DNA of 64,000 bases, taken from positions 1,240,001-1,304,000 of the forward strand of contig NZ_CP031467.1 of NCBI RefSeq assembly GCF_003368325.1. The letters are read 5' to 3'. A program made the translations under genes and the position numbers. Shown here in pieces: positions 1 to 9,931 of the stretch (positions are counted from its first letter, which is position 1; the number at the start of each line of letters is the position of its first letter). The notes beneath the pieces were generated by a model. It worked only from the letters and a program-made list of their open reading frames with translations, ran no database searches and was not told where the DNA came from. This stretch comes from Paraburkholderia caffeinilytica. GTDB taxonomy: Bacteria; Pseudomonadota; Gammaproteobacteria; Burkholderiales; Burkholderiaceae.

Positions 1-9
1 CCACAGACG

Positions 10-49
10 TTGACATATCGGCACTTCTGTAATAGTGTATGTTACACAC
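10..49 (+). promoter_or_regulatory. Promoter and dyad operator of the Rrf2-family gene
   Basis: A perfect -35 hexamer TTGACA (10-15) is followed after 17 bases by TAGTGT (33-38), a weak -10. A short dyad, GTGTA (35-39), TGT, TACAC (43-47), overlaps the -10 and ends 17 bases before the start codon. Rrf2 proteins often repress their own promoters through dyads like this, so autoregulation is likely. That is an inference from position and symmetry. Confidence 0.5.
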
Positions 50-64
50 TTTCGCATCTAAACT

Positions 65-508
65 ATGCCGACTAGCACCCGATTCGCCGTGGCCATCCAT
101 ACGCTCGCAGCACTTGCTGTGAGCGCCGATAAGCCGTTGCGCTCAGAGGACCTGGCCAATTCGGCGAATACCGGGCCGGTCGTCATTCGCGGTTTGCTGT
201 CGCGACTAAGCGAGGCGGGTCTTACGAAGTCACAACTGGGCGCAGGTGGAGGCGCGTTGCTCGCCAGGCCGGCCAATGAGATCCGGCTTCTCGACGTCTA
301 TGAGGCGGTCGAGGACACAGAACTCTTTACGTTGCACCGCTCGCCGCCATGTGCGGAGTGCCCTGTCGGCGGCAACATCCAGGAGGCAATGCGCCCTGCA
401 CTGGAGCAAGCCCGGAAGGCACTCGAGACCGAGCTATCCAGGTTCACGATCGCCGATATTGCCGTCGAAGTGTCGCGACTCGGAAAATTCACGCTTCCAC
501 CCATGTGA
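65..508 (+). CDS. Rrf2-family transcriptional regulator
   Basis: A 147-residue protein with the Rrf2 layout: an N-terminal winged helix-turn-helix (about residues 5-70, ending in a glycine-rich wing) and a C-terminal dimerisation helix. Family members such as IscR and NsrR bind an iron-sulfur cluster through three cysteines. Here only C96 and C99 (CAEC) lie in that region, so a canonical cluster is unlikely and a thiol or other redox signal is possible. It stands alone, 151 bp ahead of an NADP-binding oxidoreductase on the same strand that it may regulate. The ATG start is preceded by a good promoter. Rrf2 membership is secure; the ligand is unknown. Confidence 0.85.
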   Translation: MPTSTRFAVAIHTLAALAVSADKPLRSEDLANSANTGPVVIRGLLSRLSEAGLTKSQLGAGGGALLARPANEIRLLDVYEAVEDTELFTLHRSPPCAECPVGGNIQEAMRPALEQARKALETELSRFTIADIAVEVSRLGKFTLPPM

Positions 509-659
509 TCGTTTTTTTATCTTTAAATGTCATCACGTCATCGACACATATACATTTTGACGCGGGATCGGTGCGTGCGCAGCAGTTTTTCGTCGGCCCA
601 ACCACGGGACGGCGGTGGCCACGGCGGCCTGAGCCGAACCAACTGATATCGGAGTAAGG

Positions 660-1307
660 ATGAAGAGCATTGGCATCATCGGCGCAGGCGCGCTCGGGTC
701 AAATCTGGCGCGGGCGTTCGCCGCGGCGGGCATATCGGCCACCATTTCGAACAGCCGGGGTCCGGAATCCCTCACGGAATTAGTCGAGGAACTCGGCCCG
801 ACGATCAAGGCCGGTACGACGGAGGAAGCAGCCCACGCAGACATCGTATTCATCGCCATTCGCTGGGTGGACTTGAAGCGTGTTCTTGGCGGGCTGCCCG
901 CATGGAACGGACGCGTTGTCGTCGACGGGACCAACCCGGTCGAATGGATCGATCCCAACTCGCCGCACGCCAATGATCCGGACAACCCGCTGGCCGCCTA
1001 CGGCATCAGGGCAGTCGATCTCGGCGGACGGCACTCGAGCAGCGTCGTCGGCGAACTCGTCTCGGGCGCGCACCTCGTCAAGGCATTCAACCATCTCGAC
1101 GCGAGCGCGCTGACTGAACCTGAGGTGTCCGGCGGCCGCCGCGCGATCTTCTACTCGGGCGACGACGTGGACGCCAAAACGACGGTTCGCTCGCTTATCG
1201 AACAGACCGGCTTTTTTGCAGTCGATCTCGGCGCGCTGGATGTGGGTGGCCCGCTGGCCTCGCTTCCATTCGGTACGCTGGCCGGAACCGGCTTCGTCCA
1301 GGTATGA
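660..1307 (+). CDS. NADPH-dependent F420 reductase-like oxidoreductase
   Basis: A 215-residue Rossmann-fold protein. The N-terminal dinucleotide-binding loop GAGALG (residues 8-13) opens the fold, and the following strands match the 'NADP oxidoreductase, coenzyme F420-dependent' family. Burkholderia do not generally make F420, so many such proteins use other substrates; the real reaction cannot be told from sequence. A Shine-Dalgarno-like GGAG lies 5-10 bases before the ATG. It follows the Rrf2 regulator in the same direction and may be its target. Nothing in the sequence suggests truncation. Confidence 0.75.
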   Translation: MKSIGIIGAGALGSNLARAFAAAGISATISNSRGPESLTELVEELGPTIKAGTTEEAAHADIVFIAIRWVDLKRVLGGLPAWNGRVVVDGTNPVEWIDPNSPHANDPDNPLAAYGIRAVDLGGRHSSSVVGELVSGAHLVKAFNHLDASALTEPEVSGGRRAIFYSGDDVDAKTTVRSLIEQTGFFAVDLGALDVGGPLASLPFGTLAGTGFVQV

Positions 1308-1652
1308 GGCGATAACGGCATTCGGCGTGACGCACGGATGTTCAGGACCGGAAAGTGTCAACGTCATCCTCTGCGTAGCGAGAAATCAAGCGATCAGTAC
1401 GGCGTTTGCGATCGGCGCGGTGTATGCCGCGCTCACGTGGCGCAACCTTCGGAGTCAAATTGACGGCCAACTGGCGAAGCCGCGCTGCGCACGGTATGGT
1501 GGGCGTTGCAGCCGGTAGCCAATCCGCGTCGGGTCAAACGCTCACCTTCCAGCACAACCGGAAAGGGTTAGGTCCGCTCGACCACCGTTGCCCGGCGTCC
1601 GTTTTGGATACCATTGGCGCAGGGCTTACGACCAGAGACGGGGGATTGAACT
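1308..1652. other. Intergenic stretch with no recognisable gene
   Basis: These 345 bases hold only short overlapping frames with no family features and no convincing ribosome-binding site until that of the next gene. I see no tRNA, repeat or strong terminator. It may be decayed coding sequence, since base composition stays GC-rich, but nothing positive supports that. Confidence 0.4.
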
Positions 1653-2414
1653 GTGAGCGACTTCGTTATCGCGTCGATCGTGTTTGTATGTGTATTCGGC
1701 AGCGCGCTGCTTGGCCTGTACCTGCGTACCATATTGCCGCAGCATCACCTTGGTGACGATTCAGTCGGCGTCGTAAAGCTGTCGACCGGCCTGATCGCAA
1801 CGATGGCCGCGTTGGTGCTTGGCTTGCTGATCTCGTCGGCGAAAAGCTCATTCGAAACAGTGAACAGTGAGCTTGTGCACAATGCCGCCGGCGTCGTTCG
1901 TCTGGATCGCGTGCTAGCCCAATATGGACCTGAAACGCAGGAGATCCGTGGCCTGGTTAAGCAGAGCTACGGCACGTGGATCCAGACACTCGCCTCCCGC
2001 GACCCCGCAAAGGTGGCAGCACTTGGCAGCGTAGAGGCGCTAAGAGAGGTGGAAGGTCTTCAGCACAAACTGAAGGAGCTCTCGCCGCGTAACGCAGAGC
2101 AGCATGAGTTGCAGACCAACGCCATCCAGATTGCCGATGAAGTGCTGGCTGTGCGCGGACTGGCGCTGCTGCAGGCAGTGAACTCACTCCCTATACCGCT
2201 GCTGGTAGCCCTGGTGTTGTGGCTTGCCATTATTTTCGGCGCGTTTGGCATGCTCACCCCCGCCAACGCTACAGTGATTGCAGCGTTGTTTATGAGCGCG
2301 TTATCCACTTCCGTGGCAATTTTCCTGATACTGGAAATGACCAAGCCGCTCGATGGGCTGTTTACAGTCTCATTTGCCCCTCTGCGCGCCGTGCTCGCCA
2401 TACTTGCTCAGTAG
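1653..2414 (+). CDS. DUF4239 (bestrophin-like) membrane protein
   Basis: A 253-residue integral membrane protein of the DUF4239 type. Hydrophobic segments lie near residues 4-24 and 43-62, then a long soluble, alpha-helical middle part (about 70-175) rich in charged residues, then two more membrane segments near 180-235. This two-loop-two arrangement is typical of the family, whose function is unknown. The start is GTG, with the in-frame sequence giving a membrane helix immediately. No neighbour gives a functional clue. The family call is fairly secure; no role is proposed. Confidence 0.7.
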   Translation: MSDFVIASIVFVCVFGSALLGLYLRTILPQHHLGDDSVGVVKLSTGLIATMAALVLGLLISSAKSSFETVNSELVHNAAGVVRLDRVLAQYGPETQEIRGLVKQSYGTWIQTLASRDPAKVAALGSVEALREVEGLQHKLKELSPRNAEQHELQTNAIQIADEVLAVRGLALLQAVNSLPIPLLVALVLWLAIIFGAFGMLTPANATVIAALFMSALSTSVAIFLILEMTKPLDGLFTVSFAPLRAVLAILAQ

Positions 2415-2540
2415 CGTTGCATAGCGCTCGAAGCGCGAGTCGCCGCACACGCATGCCGACCGGAGATCGGTCGATTTTCCAAGAGCTGTTGATCTACTCG
2501 CGACGTGCAGCTTAAGGCATCAGCCCGAAGAGCTCCACGT

Positions 2541-3113
2541 TCAGAACATCTTGTTTGAATTGGCGCGGGGGATGTTCGGCGCGACCCAAGGAGCCGAGTT
2601 TTTTGGGTCACCGACAAGCTGCAGCGCGTCCCAATGCTCGACGGCCTTTCCTTCGGCATTCATCCGGTAAATATCGACGCCGGCGACACCCTTGTCATCC
2701 GGGTCGTCCGTTAGCAGATTGAGAAAATTCACATGAGCGAACACATAGTCCCCGACAGCAATGATCTTGTGGACGACGACGTGAGCACCAGGATGCGCCG
2801 ATTTTACGCCGGCGAAATATTTGCCAAGCGCCACAGAGCCGTCAGCAATCAATGGGTTGTGCTGGACATAACCGGGAACAAGAAACCTGGCTGTGCCTTC
2901 TTCCGCCTTGTTCTCATTGATCATCATTTCATAGAGAGTGAGGACGTTGTCCACATTGCGGACAGCATGTTTGTCGTGTGGATCAACCAGTACGATGTCG
3001 GCTTTCGCTTTAGCATCCTTGGCCAGTGCGGTTTGCGATGGGACAAGCACGGCGACGCTCAACGCAAAGACGGCAGCCGCAAGTCCTCTGCGCAGGGTGT
3101 TATCGAATGTCAT
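2541..3113 (-). CDS. Exported SnoaL-like / NTF2-fold protein
   Basis: A 190-residue protein with a clear signal peptide: basic N-terminus, hydrophobic stretch at about residues 10-24, and an Ala-x-Ala cleavage site near residue 31. The mature part resembles SnoaL-like polyketide-cyclase proteins of the NTF2 fold (NVLTLYEMMINENK, then YVQHNPLIADG, then HVNFLNLL, ending in a HWDALQ-type motif). Such periplasmic versions often carry only a predicted function. The ATG at 3113 is chosen over an upstream in-frame start because AGGAG sits just before it and the signal peptide starts there. It is 91 bases downstream of the SDR gene and may be co-transcribed with it. Confidence 0.75.
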   Translation of the reverse strand: MTFDNTLRRGLAAAVFALSVAVLVPSQTALAKDAKAKADIVLVDPHDKHAVRNVDNVLTLYEMMINENKAEEGTARFLVPGYVQHNPLIADGSVALGKYFAGVKSAHPGAHVVVHKIIAVGDYVFAHVNFLNLLTDDPDDKGVAGVDIYRMNAEGKAVEHWDALQLVGDPKNSAPWVAPNIPRANSNKMF

Positions 3114-3204
3114 TTGATTCTCCTGGTTTGTTTGGAAATATCCGGAACGAGTGGCGGTCGAGAAGCTTCTTCGGCCTCGTAAGACGTGGCGTTGTGGGGC
3201 GGCT

Positions 3205-4074
3205 CTAGCCGAGGCCAACCATCCGCAGACGCAGCGCGTCTTGTTCAGCGTCAGGCATGTCACGAGCGGCGCGCAACATTTCGGCGGCATCGTCGCCCAC
3301 GGGGGCGATGCTCGGCGCCGGCACCTGTTCGGCTAGCTCAATGATTCTTTTGGCCGCCAGGACCGATTCCAGACCTGCACTCTGCATGCCGTTGAGCTTG
3401 TCGGCGAACGTCGCGAAGGATCGTCCGTACAGCTCGCGTTGTTCGGCCGTCATGCGGTCGGCGACATGCGCAAGGGCGGCGGCTGTTTTCGCCGGGCCGC
3501 CGGTTTTCATATTGCCCGCAGGAGCCACCACGACATCGATGCCAAAAGGCTTCAGCTCGGCGCGGTAGACGGCCGCAAACACCTCCATGGCCGCCTTTGA
3601 AGCGCCTGACGGCCCATTGAAGGGAAGCGGCACGCTCGCCGTCCAGGTGCTGACCTGGACGATGCGGCCACGAACCTTCCTTAGCGCCGGCAGGAATGCG
3701 TTTATGACCGAGAGCGCACCGAACACATTGACGTCAAATTCGCGTCGGATGGCATCGAGAGGCAAAAGCTCGATCGGTCCGGGCGTCAGGATGCCCGCGT
3801 TGTTAATCAGCAGATTGAGGCCGGCATCGCCGAGTGCGTCGGACACGCCGCCTGCCCAGGCTTTCACGGCCTGTTCCTTGGTCATGTCGCAAACGATCAG
3901 GCTGACGCGCCCACCGGACGCGTCCTTCAGATCCTGAACCTCGGTGACGGACATGGCCGTGCCGAAAACGATATAGCCCTTGGCGGCGAGCCCCAACGCG
4001 ATTTCGCGGCCGAGGCCGCTCCCCGCGCCGGTCACGGCAGCGGAGCGGCCGGGATGCTGGAAAGTGGACGACAT
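3205..4074 (-). CDS. Short-chain dehydrogenase/reductase with atypical active site
   Basis: A 289-residue classical-type SDR. The cofactor loop TGAGSGLG is at residues 15-22 and the structural NNAG at 91-94. In the active-site motif Tyr-x-x-x-Lys the lysine is K160 but the tyrosine position holds serine (GPSGASK, S156), so standard hydride-transfer chemistry is doubtful. The ATG at 4074 begins the Rossmann strand at the usual distance; upstream in-frame codons lie in the promoter region. The gene is divergent from a LysR regulator (107 bases between starts), the usual arrangement for regulator and target. Probably an oxidoreductase of unknown substrate, or a degenerate family member. Confidence 0.8.
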   Translation of the reverse strand: MSSTFQHPGRSAAVTGAGSGLGREIALGLAAKGYIVFGTAMSVTEVQDLKDASGGRVSLIVCDMTKEQAVKAWAGGVSDALGDAGLNLLINNAGILTPGPIELLPLDAIRREFDVNVFGALSVINAFLPALRKVRGRIVQVSTWTASVPLPFNGPSGASKAAMEVFAAVYRAELKPFGIDVVVAPAGNMKTGGPAKTAAALAHVADRMTAEQRELYGRSFATFADKLNGMQSAGLESVLAAKRIIELAEQVPAPSIAPVGDDAAEMLRAARDMPDAEQDALRLRMVGLG

Positions 4075-4181
4075 CACATGCCTCGTTTCAAGTGGTCTTC
4101 GGGAAGCAAGGATGCCGTTCCTATATGCGACGTGGTAGTCTCGAATTTTGCCGAACAGTGTCGCTGAAAGTGGAACGCTAA

Positions 4182-5048
4182 ATGCTGGACATTGAAGACC
4201 TGCAAACATTTGTCGAAGTGGCCGATGCGGGTGGCGTCTCATCGGCCGCCCGGCGTCTTGGCGTCTCGAAGTCCATCGTCAGCCGGCGGCTGTGCCGGCT
4301 TGAAGCGGACCTTGGTATCCAGCTGCTCGCACGGACCACGCGCGGCGCCGCGCTGACAGAAGCCGGCGCCACGTTCCGCGACCATGCTGCCCGGGTTTGC
4401 GCCGAGATCGATATTGCGCGGGAGACGATTCTCCCTGCTGGCGACCTCCGTGGACGTCTGCGAATCGCTGCGCCGCTTTCCATCGGCCCGACGGATTTGG
4501 CGCCCGTGTTTGCAGAGCTCGCGCGGCGCCACTCGCAGCTTCACATCCACGCGTGTTACAGCGACCGCTTTGTCGACATAGTCGGAGAAGGTTTCGACTG
4601 CGCGATACGAGTCGGCTATCTTGGCGACTCGAACCTGATTGCGCGGCGCATTGGCCCCATCGGCGGAAAACTTGTCGCAAGTCCGGGCTATATCAAAACG
4701 TACGGAGCGCCAGAGCGGCCGGAAGAGCTTCTCTCCCACCAGGCGCTCATGCAAGGTACTGAAGCTTGGCAATTTACGGATGGCGACAAAACGATCTCTG
4801 TTCGTCCGCAAGGGCGCTTCAAGGCCGACAGCGGCATCGCGCTCGCCGCTGCCGCCGTCGCGGGACTAGGCATCGCCTGGCTTCCGGCGTGCCTCGTCGA
4901 GCCCTATCTGGCGTCTGGCGCCCTCGTTTCTTTGATGACTCGCTATCCTCCGCCGACGGCCGGCATGTTTGTCGTCCGGCCGCCAGGATCGCATCCTGCG
5001 CGAAAGGTTCGAGTTCTCACTGAACTGCTGATCGAGCATTTCGGGTAG
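4182..5048 (+). CDS. LysR-family transcriptional regulator
   Basis: A 288-residue LTTR. Residues 1-60 form the winged helix-turn-helix (MLDIEDLQTFVEVADAGG and a recognition helix around SKSIVSRRL). Residues from about 90 form the periplasmic-binding-protein-like effector domain with the usual RVGYLGDSNLIAR segment. Length and layout are standard, with no sign of truncation. It is transcribed away from the SDR gene and by the usual LTTR logic would control the shared 107-base promoter region and itself. The inducer cannot be predicted from sequence. Confidence 0.9.
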   Translation: MLDIEDLQTFVEVADAGGVSSAARRLGVSKSIVSRRLCRLEADLGIQLLARTTRGAALTEAGATFRDHAARVCAEIDIARETILPAGDLRGRLRIAAPLSIGPTDLAPVFAELARRHSQLHIHACYSDRFVDIVGEGFDCAIRVGYLGDSNLIARRIGPIGGKLVASPGYIKTYGAPERPEELLSHQALMQGTEAWQFTDGDKTISVRPQGRFKADSGIALAAAAVAGLGIAWLPACLVEPYLASGALVSLMTRYPPPTAGMFVVRPPGSHPARKVRVLTELLIEHFG

Positions 5049-5476
5049 TTGCCGAGGTCTCGGACAAGCCTGCAGAGGAACACTTGCCAAAAGATACGGC
5101 GCCATCGCGTACTAGTGTCTTGAGTTGAACATTCGTTGATTGATGCCGATCACGTAGCACCGTGTTCGGTGTGGCACGTGATACGCGGGGGCAACGATGG
5201 GTGGGCAGTCCAGGAGGAAATGCTTGCCGAGCGGTTCGGCGCGGCTTTTTAATCAGCACTTCGTCGTTCCGGAAAGAACGGGAAGTTGATTCAACGAACT
5301 TCTAACTCACGACGCTAGCCGCTCATTCTTCGCCGCCGCAGCTTGCGCTCCGACCCCGACCCGCCGGGCTGATATCCCGACTGTTTGAGCGACGTAAGGG
5401 CGGCGTCCATTGCGAACGCCGCCCGGCCTCTCGCCCCCTGTATCAGCGAGCCGAGCAAATACGCTTCAACGACGCC
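5049..5476. other. Intergenic region between the LysR gene and ilvD
   Basis: These 428 bases lie between two convergent genes. Besides the ilvD terminator at 5398-5424 I see no coding frame with family features, no RNA gene and no repeat. Small AT-richer patches occur around 5110-5160 and 5250-5310, without clear promoter or element structure. Confidence 0.4.
5398..5424 (-). terminator. Terminator-like hairpin downstream of ilvD
   Basis: A 9-bp perfect stem, GGGCGGCGT (5398-5406) with ACGCCGCCC (5416-5424), and a 9-base loop lie about 50 bases past the ilvD stop. Only a short T stretch follows on the minus strand, so termination may be inefficient or partly Rho-dependent. Confidence 0.55.
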
Positions 5477-7339
5477 TCACTTGCGCTTCAATTGCGAGAG
5501 ATCGCGCACGGCACCGCGGTCCGCGGACGTCGCCAGCGCTGCATAGGCCTGCAACGCCTGCGACACCACGCGCTCACGATTCACCGGCATCCAGGCCTGG
5601 TCACCGCGAGCCTCCATGGCTTCGCGACGGCGCGCCAGTTCCTCGTCCGACACTACCAGGTGCATCTTGCGCTTAGGAATGTCGATCTCGATCACATCGC
5701 CGTCTTCCACCAAACCGATCGTGCCGCCTTCCGCCGCTTCCGGCGACGCGTGCCCAATCACGAGCCCGGACGAACCGCCTGAGAAACGGCCGTCGGTGAA
5801 CAGCGCACAGGTCTTGCCCAGCCCCTTGGATTTCAGATACGACGTGGGGTACAGCATTTCCTGCATGCCGGGGCCGCCCTTGGGGCCTTCGTAACGGATC
5901 ACGACCACATCGCCCGCCACGACCTTGTCGCCCAGAATGGCGTCGACAGCATCATCCTGGCTCTCGAAGACGCGCGCGCGCCCGGAGAAAATCCATTGCG
6001 ATTCGTCGACACCCGCGGTCTTGACGATGCAACCCTTCTCCGCGAGGTTGCCGTAGAGCACGGCGAGGCCGCCGTCTTTCGAATACGCGTCCTGCTTGCT
6101 GCGGATACAGCCGGTCTTACGGTCGGTATCCAGCGACGCGAATGTGGCTTCCTGGCTGAACGCGACGGTGGTCGGAATGCCGCCCGGCGCCGCGCGGAAA
6201 AACTTCTGGGCCTCCTCACCCGCGCCACCGGCGACATCCCACCTGGCGATCGCATTGCCCAGCGTGCCGCTATGCACGTTGCCGCACGAGAGGTCCAGCA
6301 GATCCGCACGCGCCAGTTCACCGAGAATGCCGAGGATGCCGCCGGCGCGGTGCACGTCTTCGATATGGTATTTGTCGGTAGCGGGCGCTGCTTTGCACAG
6401 GCACGGCACTTTGCGCGAGATGCGGTCGATGTCGGACATCGTGAAATCGACGCCCGCTTCCTGCGCGGCGGCCAGCAGGTGCAGCACGGTATTGGTCGAA
6501 CCGCCCATGGCCACGTCGAGCGCCATGGCGTTCTCGAACGCCTGCTTGCTGGCGATGCTGCGCGGCAGGACCGACGCGTCTTCCTCCTGATAGTAGCGGC
6601 GGCACAGGTCCACCACCAGGCGGCCGGCCTGCTCGAACAGGCCCTTGCGCCATGCGTGCGTGGCGACGATCGTGCCGTTGCCGGGCAACGCCAGACCGAT
6701 CGCCTCGGTCAGGCAATTCATCGAGTTCGCGGTGAACATACCCGAACAGGAACCGCACGTCGGGCAGGCGCTGCGCTCGACTTCGGCCACTTCAGCGTCG
6801 CTGATTTTAGGGTCAGCCGCCTTGATCATCGCGTCGATCAGGTCGATCTTGGCGATCACCTGGCCGTCCGTCGGCGATTTGACCTTGCCCGCTTCCATCG
6901 GGCCGCCGGACACGAAGACGACCGGGATGTTCAGGCGCATGGCGGCCATCAGCATGCCCGGGGTGATCTTGTCGCAATTGGAAATGCAGACCATGGCGTC
7001 GGCGCAGTGCGCGTTGACCATGTATTCCACCGAATCGGCGATCAGTTCGCGCGAGGGCAGCGAATACAGCATGCCGCCGTGGCCCATGGCAATGCCGTCG
7101 TCCACCGCGATGGTGTTGAATTCCTTGGCCACACCGCCCGCCGCTTCGATTTCCTTCGCGACCAGCGCGCCCAGGTCGCGCAGATGCACATGGCCCGGCA
7201 CGAACTGGGTGAAGGAGTTCACTACCGCGATGATCGGCTTGCCGAAATCGTCGTCTTTCATTCCGGTGGCGCGCCACAAGGCGCGGGCGCCGGCCATGTT
7301 GCGGCCATGAGTCGATGTGCGTGAGCGGTAGTGCGGCAT
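5477..7339 (-). CDS. ilvD: Dihydroxy-acid dehydratase
   Basis: IlvD dehydrates 2,3-dihydroxy-3-methylbutanoate and -pentanoate to the keto acids that give valine, leucine and isoleucine; the cytosolic enzyme carries an iron-sulfur cluster. The 620-residue length matches the family (E. coli about 616). The cluster ligands and magnesium-binding residues are visible: C122 and K124 in [11 protein letters not shown], and C195 in CPTCGSCSG. The start [19 protein letters not shown] is the conserved N-terminus. The gene reads away from ribB, with about 200 bases between them. There is no neighbour from the branched-chain pathway, so ilvD is a single transcription unit here. Identification is secure. 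Confidence 0.97.
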   Translation of the reverse strand: MPHYRSRTSTHGRNMAGARALWRATGMKDDDFGKPIIAVVNSFTQFVPGHVHLRDLGALVAKEIEAAGGVAKEFNTIAVDDGIAMGHGGMLYSLPSRELIADSVEYMVNAHCADAMVCISNCDKITPGMLMAAMRLNIPVVFVSGGPMEAGKVKSPTDGQVIAKIDLIDAMIKAADPKISDAEVAEVERSACPTCGSCSGMFTANSMNCLTEAIGLALPGNGTIVATHAWRKGLFEQAGRLVVDLCRRYYQEEDASVLPRSIASKQAFENAMALDVAMGGSTNTVLHLLAAAQEAGVDFTMSDIDRISRKVPCLCKAAPATDKYHIEDVHRAGGILGILGELARADLLDLSCGNVHSGTLGNAIARWDVAGGAGEEAQKFFRAAPGGIPTTVAFSQEATFASLDTDRKTGCIRSKQDAYSKDGGLAVLYGNLAEKGCIVKTAGVDESQWIFSGRARVFESQDDAVDAILGDKVVAGDVVVIRYEGPKGGPGMQEMLYPTSYLKSKGLGKTCALFTDGRFSGGSSGLVIGHASPEAAEGGTIGLVEDGDVIEIDIPKRKMHLVVSDEELARRREAMEARGDQAWMPVNRERVVSQALQAYAALATSADRGAVRDLSQLKRK

Positions 7340-7541
7340 GATCTGTCTCGAACGGGTTGAGCGGGGAAGTCGTTTTCTGGAGGCGGCCCTCGCGGGCGCG
7401 ACGAATTATAGCAACGCCGCTCCGCCGAACCGCCGCCGGACAGCCCAATTGCCTCGCCAAACGGCCTATGCCGTCCGGCCCAGGCGACTTGGGCGCGCGC
7501 GTGGCGTAAAATACGCGCTTTCTTCGAAAAACTCCGCCAAC

Positions 7542-8678
<1,137 letters not shown>

Positions 8679-8729
8679 TCCGACCATTCACGCGCGTTAA
8701 GCGCCAACTCAAAACACTACGGAATTCAC

Positions 8730-9236
8730 ATGGAAATCGGACAATACCAACCGAATCTCGACGGCGACGGACTGCGTATCGGCATCGTTCAGGCGCGGTT
8801 CAACGAGCCCGTCTGCAACGGCCTCGCGGATTCGTGCATCGAAGAACTCGAACGCCTCGGCGTGACCGGCGAAGACGTGCTGCTGGTCACCGTGCCGGGC
8901 GCACTGGAAATCCCGCTGGCGCTGCAAAAGCTCGCCGAAAGCGCCCAATTCGACGCGCTGATCGCGCTGGGCGCCGTGATTCGCGGCGAGACGTATCACT
9001 TCGAACTCGTGTCGAACGAAAGCGGCGCGGGCATCACCCGCATCGGCCTCGACTTCGGCATTCCGGTCGCGAACGCCGTGCTGACCACGGAAAACGACGA
9101 ACAAGCCGTCGCGCGCATGACCGAGAAGGGTCGTGACGCAGCGCGCGTTGCCGTCGAAATGGCGAACCTCGCGGTCGCGCTCGAGCAACTCGGCGGTGAC
9201 GACGAGGAAGAAGACGAAGAAGAGGAAGAGGCATGA
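8730..9236 (+). CDS. ribH: 6,7-dimethyl-8-ribityllumazine synthase
   Basis: RibH joins the RibB product with 5-amino-6-ribitylaminouracil to make the lumazine precursor of riboflavin, in icosahedral or pentameric assemblies. The 168-residue protein shows family motifs: ARFNEPV near the start, [11 protein letters not shown] in the substrate pocket, and [14 protein letters not shown] containing the catalytic histidine. The C-terminus carries an unusual acidic tail ([14 protein letters not shown]) beyond the fold. It starts 52 bases after ribB and overlaps nusB by four bases (ATGA), so the three are probably one operon. Confidence 0.95.
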   Translation: MEIGQYQPNLDGDGLRIGIVQARFNEPVCNGLADSCIEELERLGVTGEDVLLVTVPGALEIPLALQKLAESAQFDALIALGAVIRGETYHFELVSNESGAGITRIGLDFGIPVANAVLTTENDEQAVARMTEKGRDAARVAVEMANLAVALEQLGGDDEEEDEEEEEA

Positions 9237-9667
9237 AGAGCGCACGCCGACGCTCCCGCGAACTGGCCACGCAGGGACTTTACCAGTGGCTGCTGTCGGG
9301 TTCGCCCGGCGGTGAAATCGACGCACAGCTGCGCGGCGCGCAAGGCTTCGACAAGGCTGACCACGAACATCTGAACGCCATCCTGCACGGCGTGATCCGC
9401 GATTCGGAAGCACTCTCCGCGGATATCGCACCGTGCCTCGACCGCCCGATCGACCAGCTTTCACCGGTCGAACGTGCGGTGCTGCTGGTCGCCGCCTTCG
9501 AGCTGAAGAATCACCTCGATATTCCCTATCGCGTGGTCATCAACGAAGCGGTCGAACTCGCCAAGACGTTTGGTGGCGCGGATGGCTACAAGTACGTGAA
9601 CGGCGTGCTGGACAAACTGTCGGCGCAACTGCGCGCTGCTGAAACCCAAGCGGCTCGCAAGCATTGA
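9233..9667 (+). CDS. nusB: Transcription antitermination factor NusB
   Basis: NusB binds boxA RNA with NusE (S10) and supports antitermination in rRNA operons. The 144-residue all-helical protein begins [19 protein letters not shown], the typical basic N-terminus, and contains the conserved [10 protein letters not shown] and [13 protein letters not shown] segments. It overlaps the ribH stop (ATGA), the widespread ribH-nusB linkage that suggests translational coupling. A stem-loop (9674-9696) follows. Confidence 0.95.
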   Translation: MKSARRRSRELATQGLYQWLLSGSPGGEIDAQLRGAQGFDKADHEHLNAILHGVIRDSEALSADIAPCLDRPIDQLSPVERAVLLVAAFELKNHLDIPYRVVINEAVELAKTFGGADGYKYVNGVLDKLSAQLRAAETQAARKH

Positions 9668-9673
9668 GAACAG

Positions 9674-9696
9674 GGCGCATGGCCTGCTCATGCGCC
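9674..9696 (+). terminator. Stem-loop after nusB
   Basis: GGCGCATG (9674-9681) pairs with CATGCGCC (9689-9696) around a 7-base loop, 7 bases past the nusB stop. There is no T-run, so it may protect the 3' end or be a weak, Rho-assisted terminator. Confidence 0.4.
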
Positions 9697-9931
9697 TCGC
9701 GCTAAACGTTGCCCCGGCCAGCACCGCCCTACGAAGAGCGGAGCGGTGCCGCTGGAACACTCCGATCGCCTGTTTCGGCGGCGTCTAACCGGCTTTCGCA
9801 TCGCTGCCCGGCTGGATGCCTGCTACATACCGCAGCCCCATACCGCCGGGTGCTTGCAAGGACGCCGCCATGCGCATGAACTCATGCTTCAGGCGCCGTC
9901 CCGCTTTTGCTTCTGAACTGGATTTGATCGT

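Noticed and set aside
7340..7541. FMN riboswitch upstream of ribB
   Set aside because: I looked for the conserved GGCGGT-type core and closing stem and did not find them. The region has only a weak TAAAAT element.
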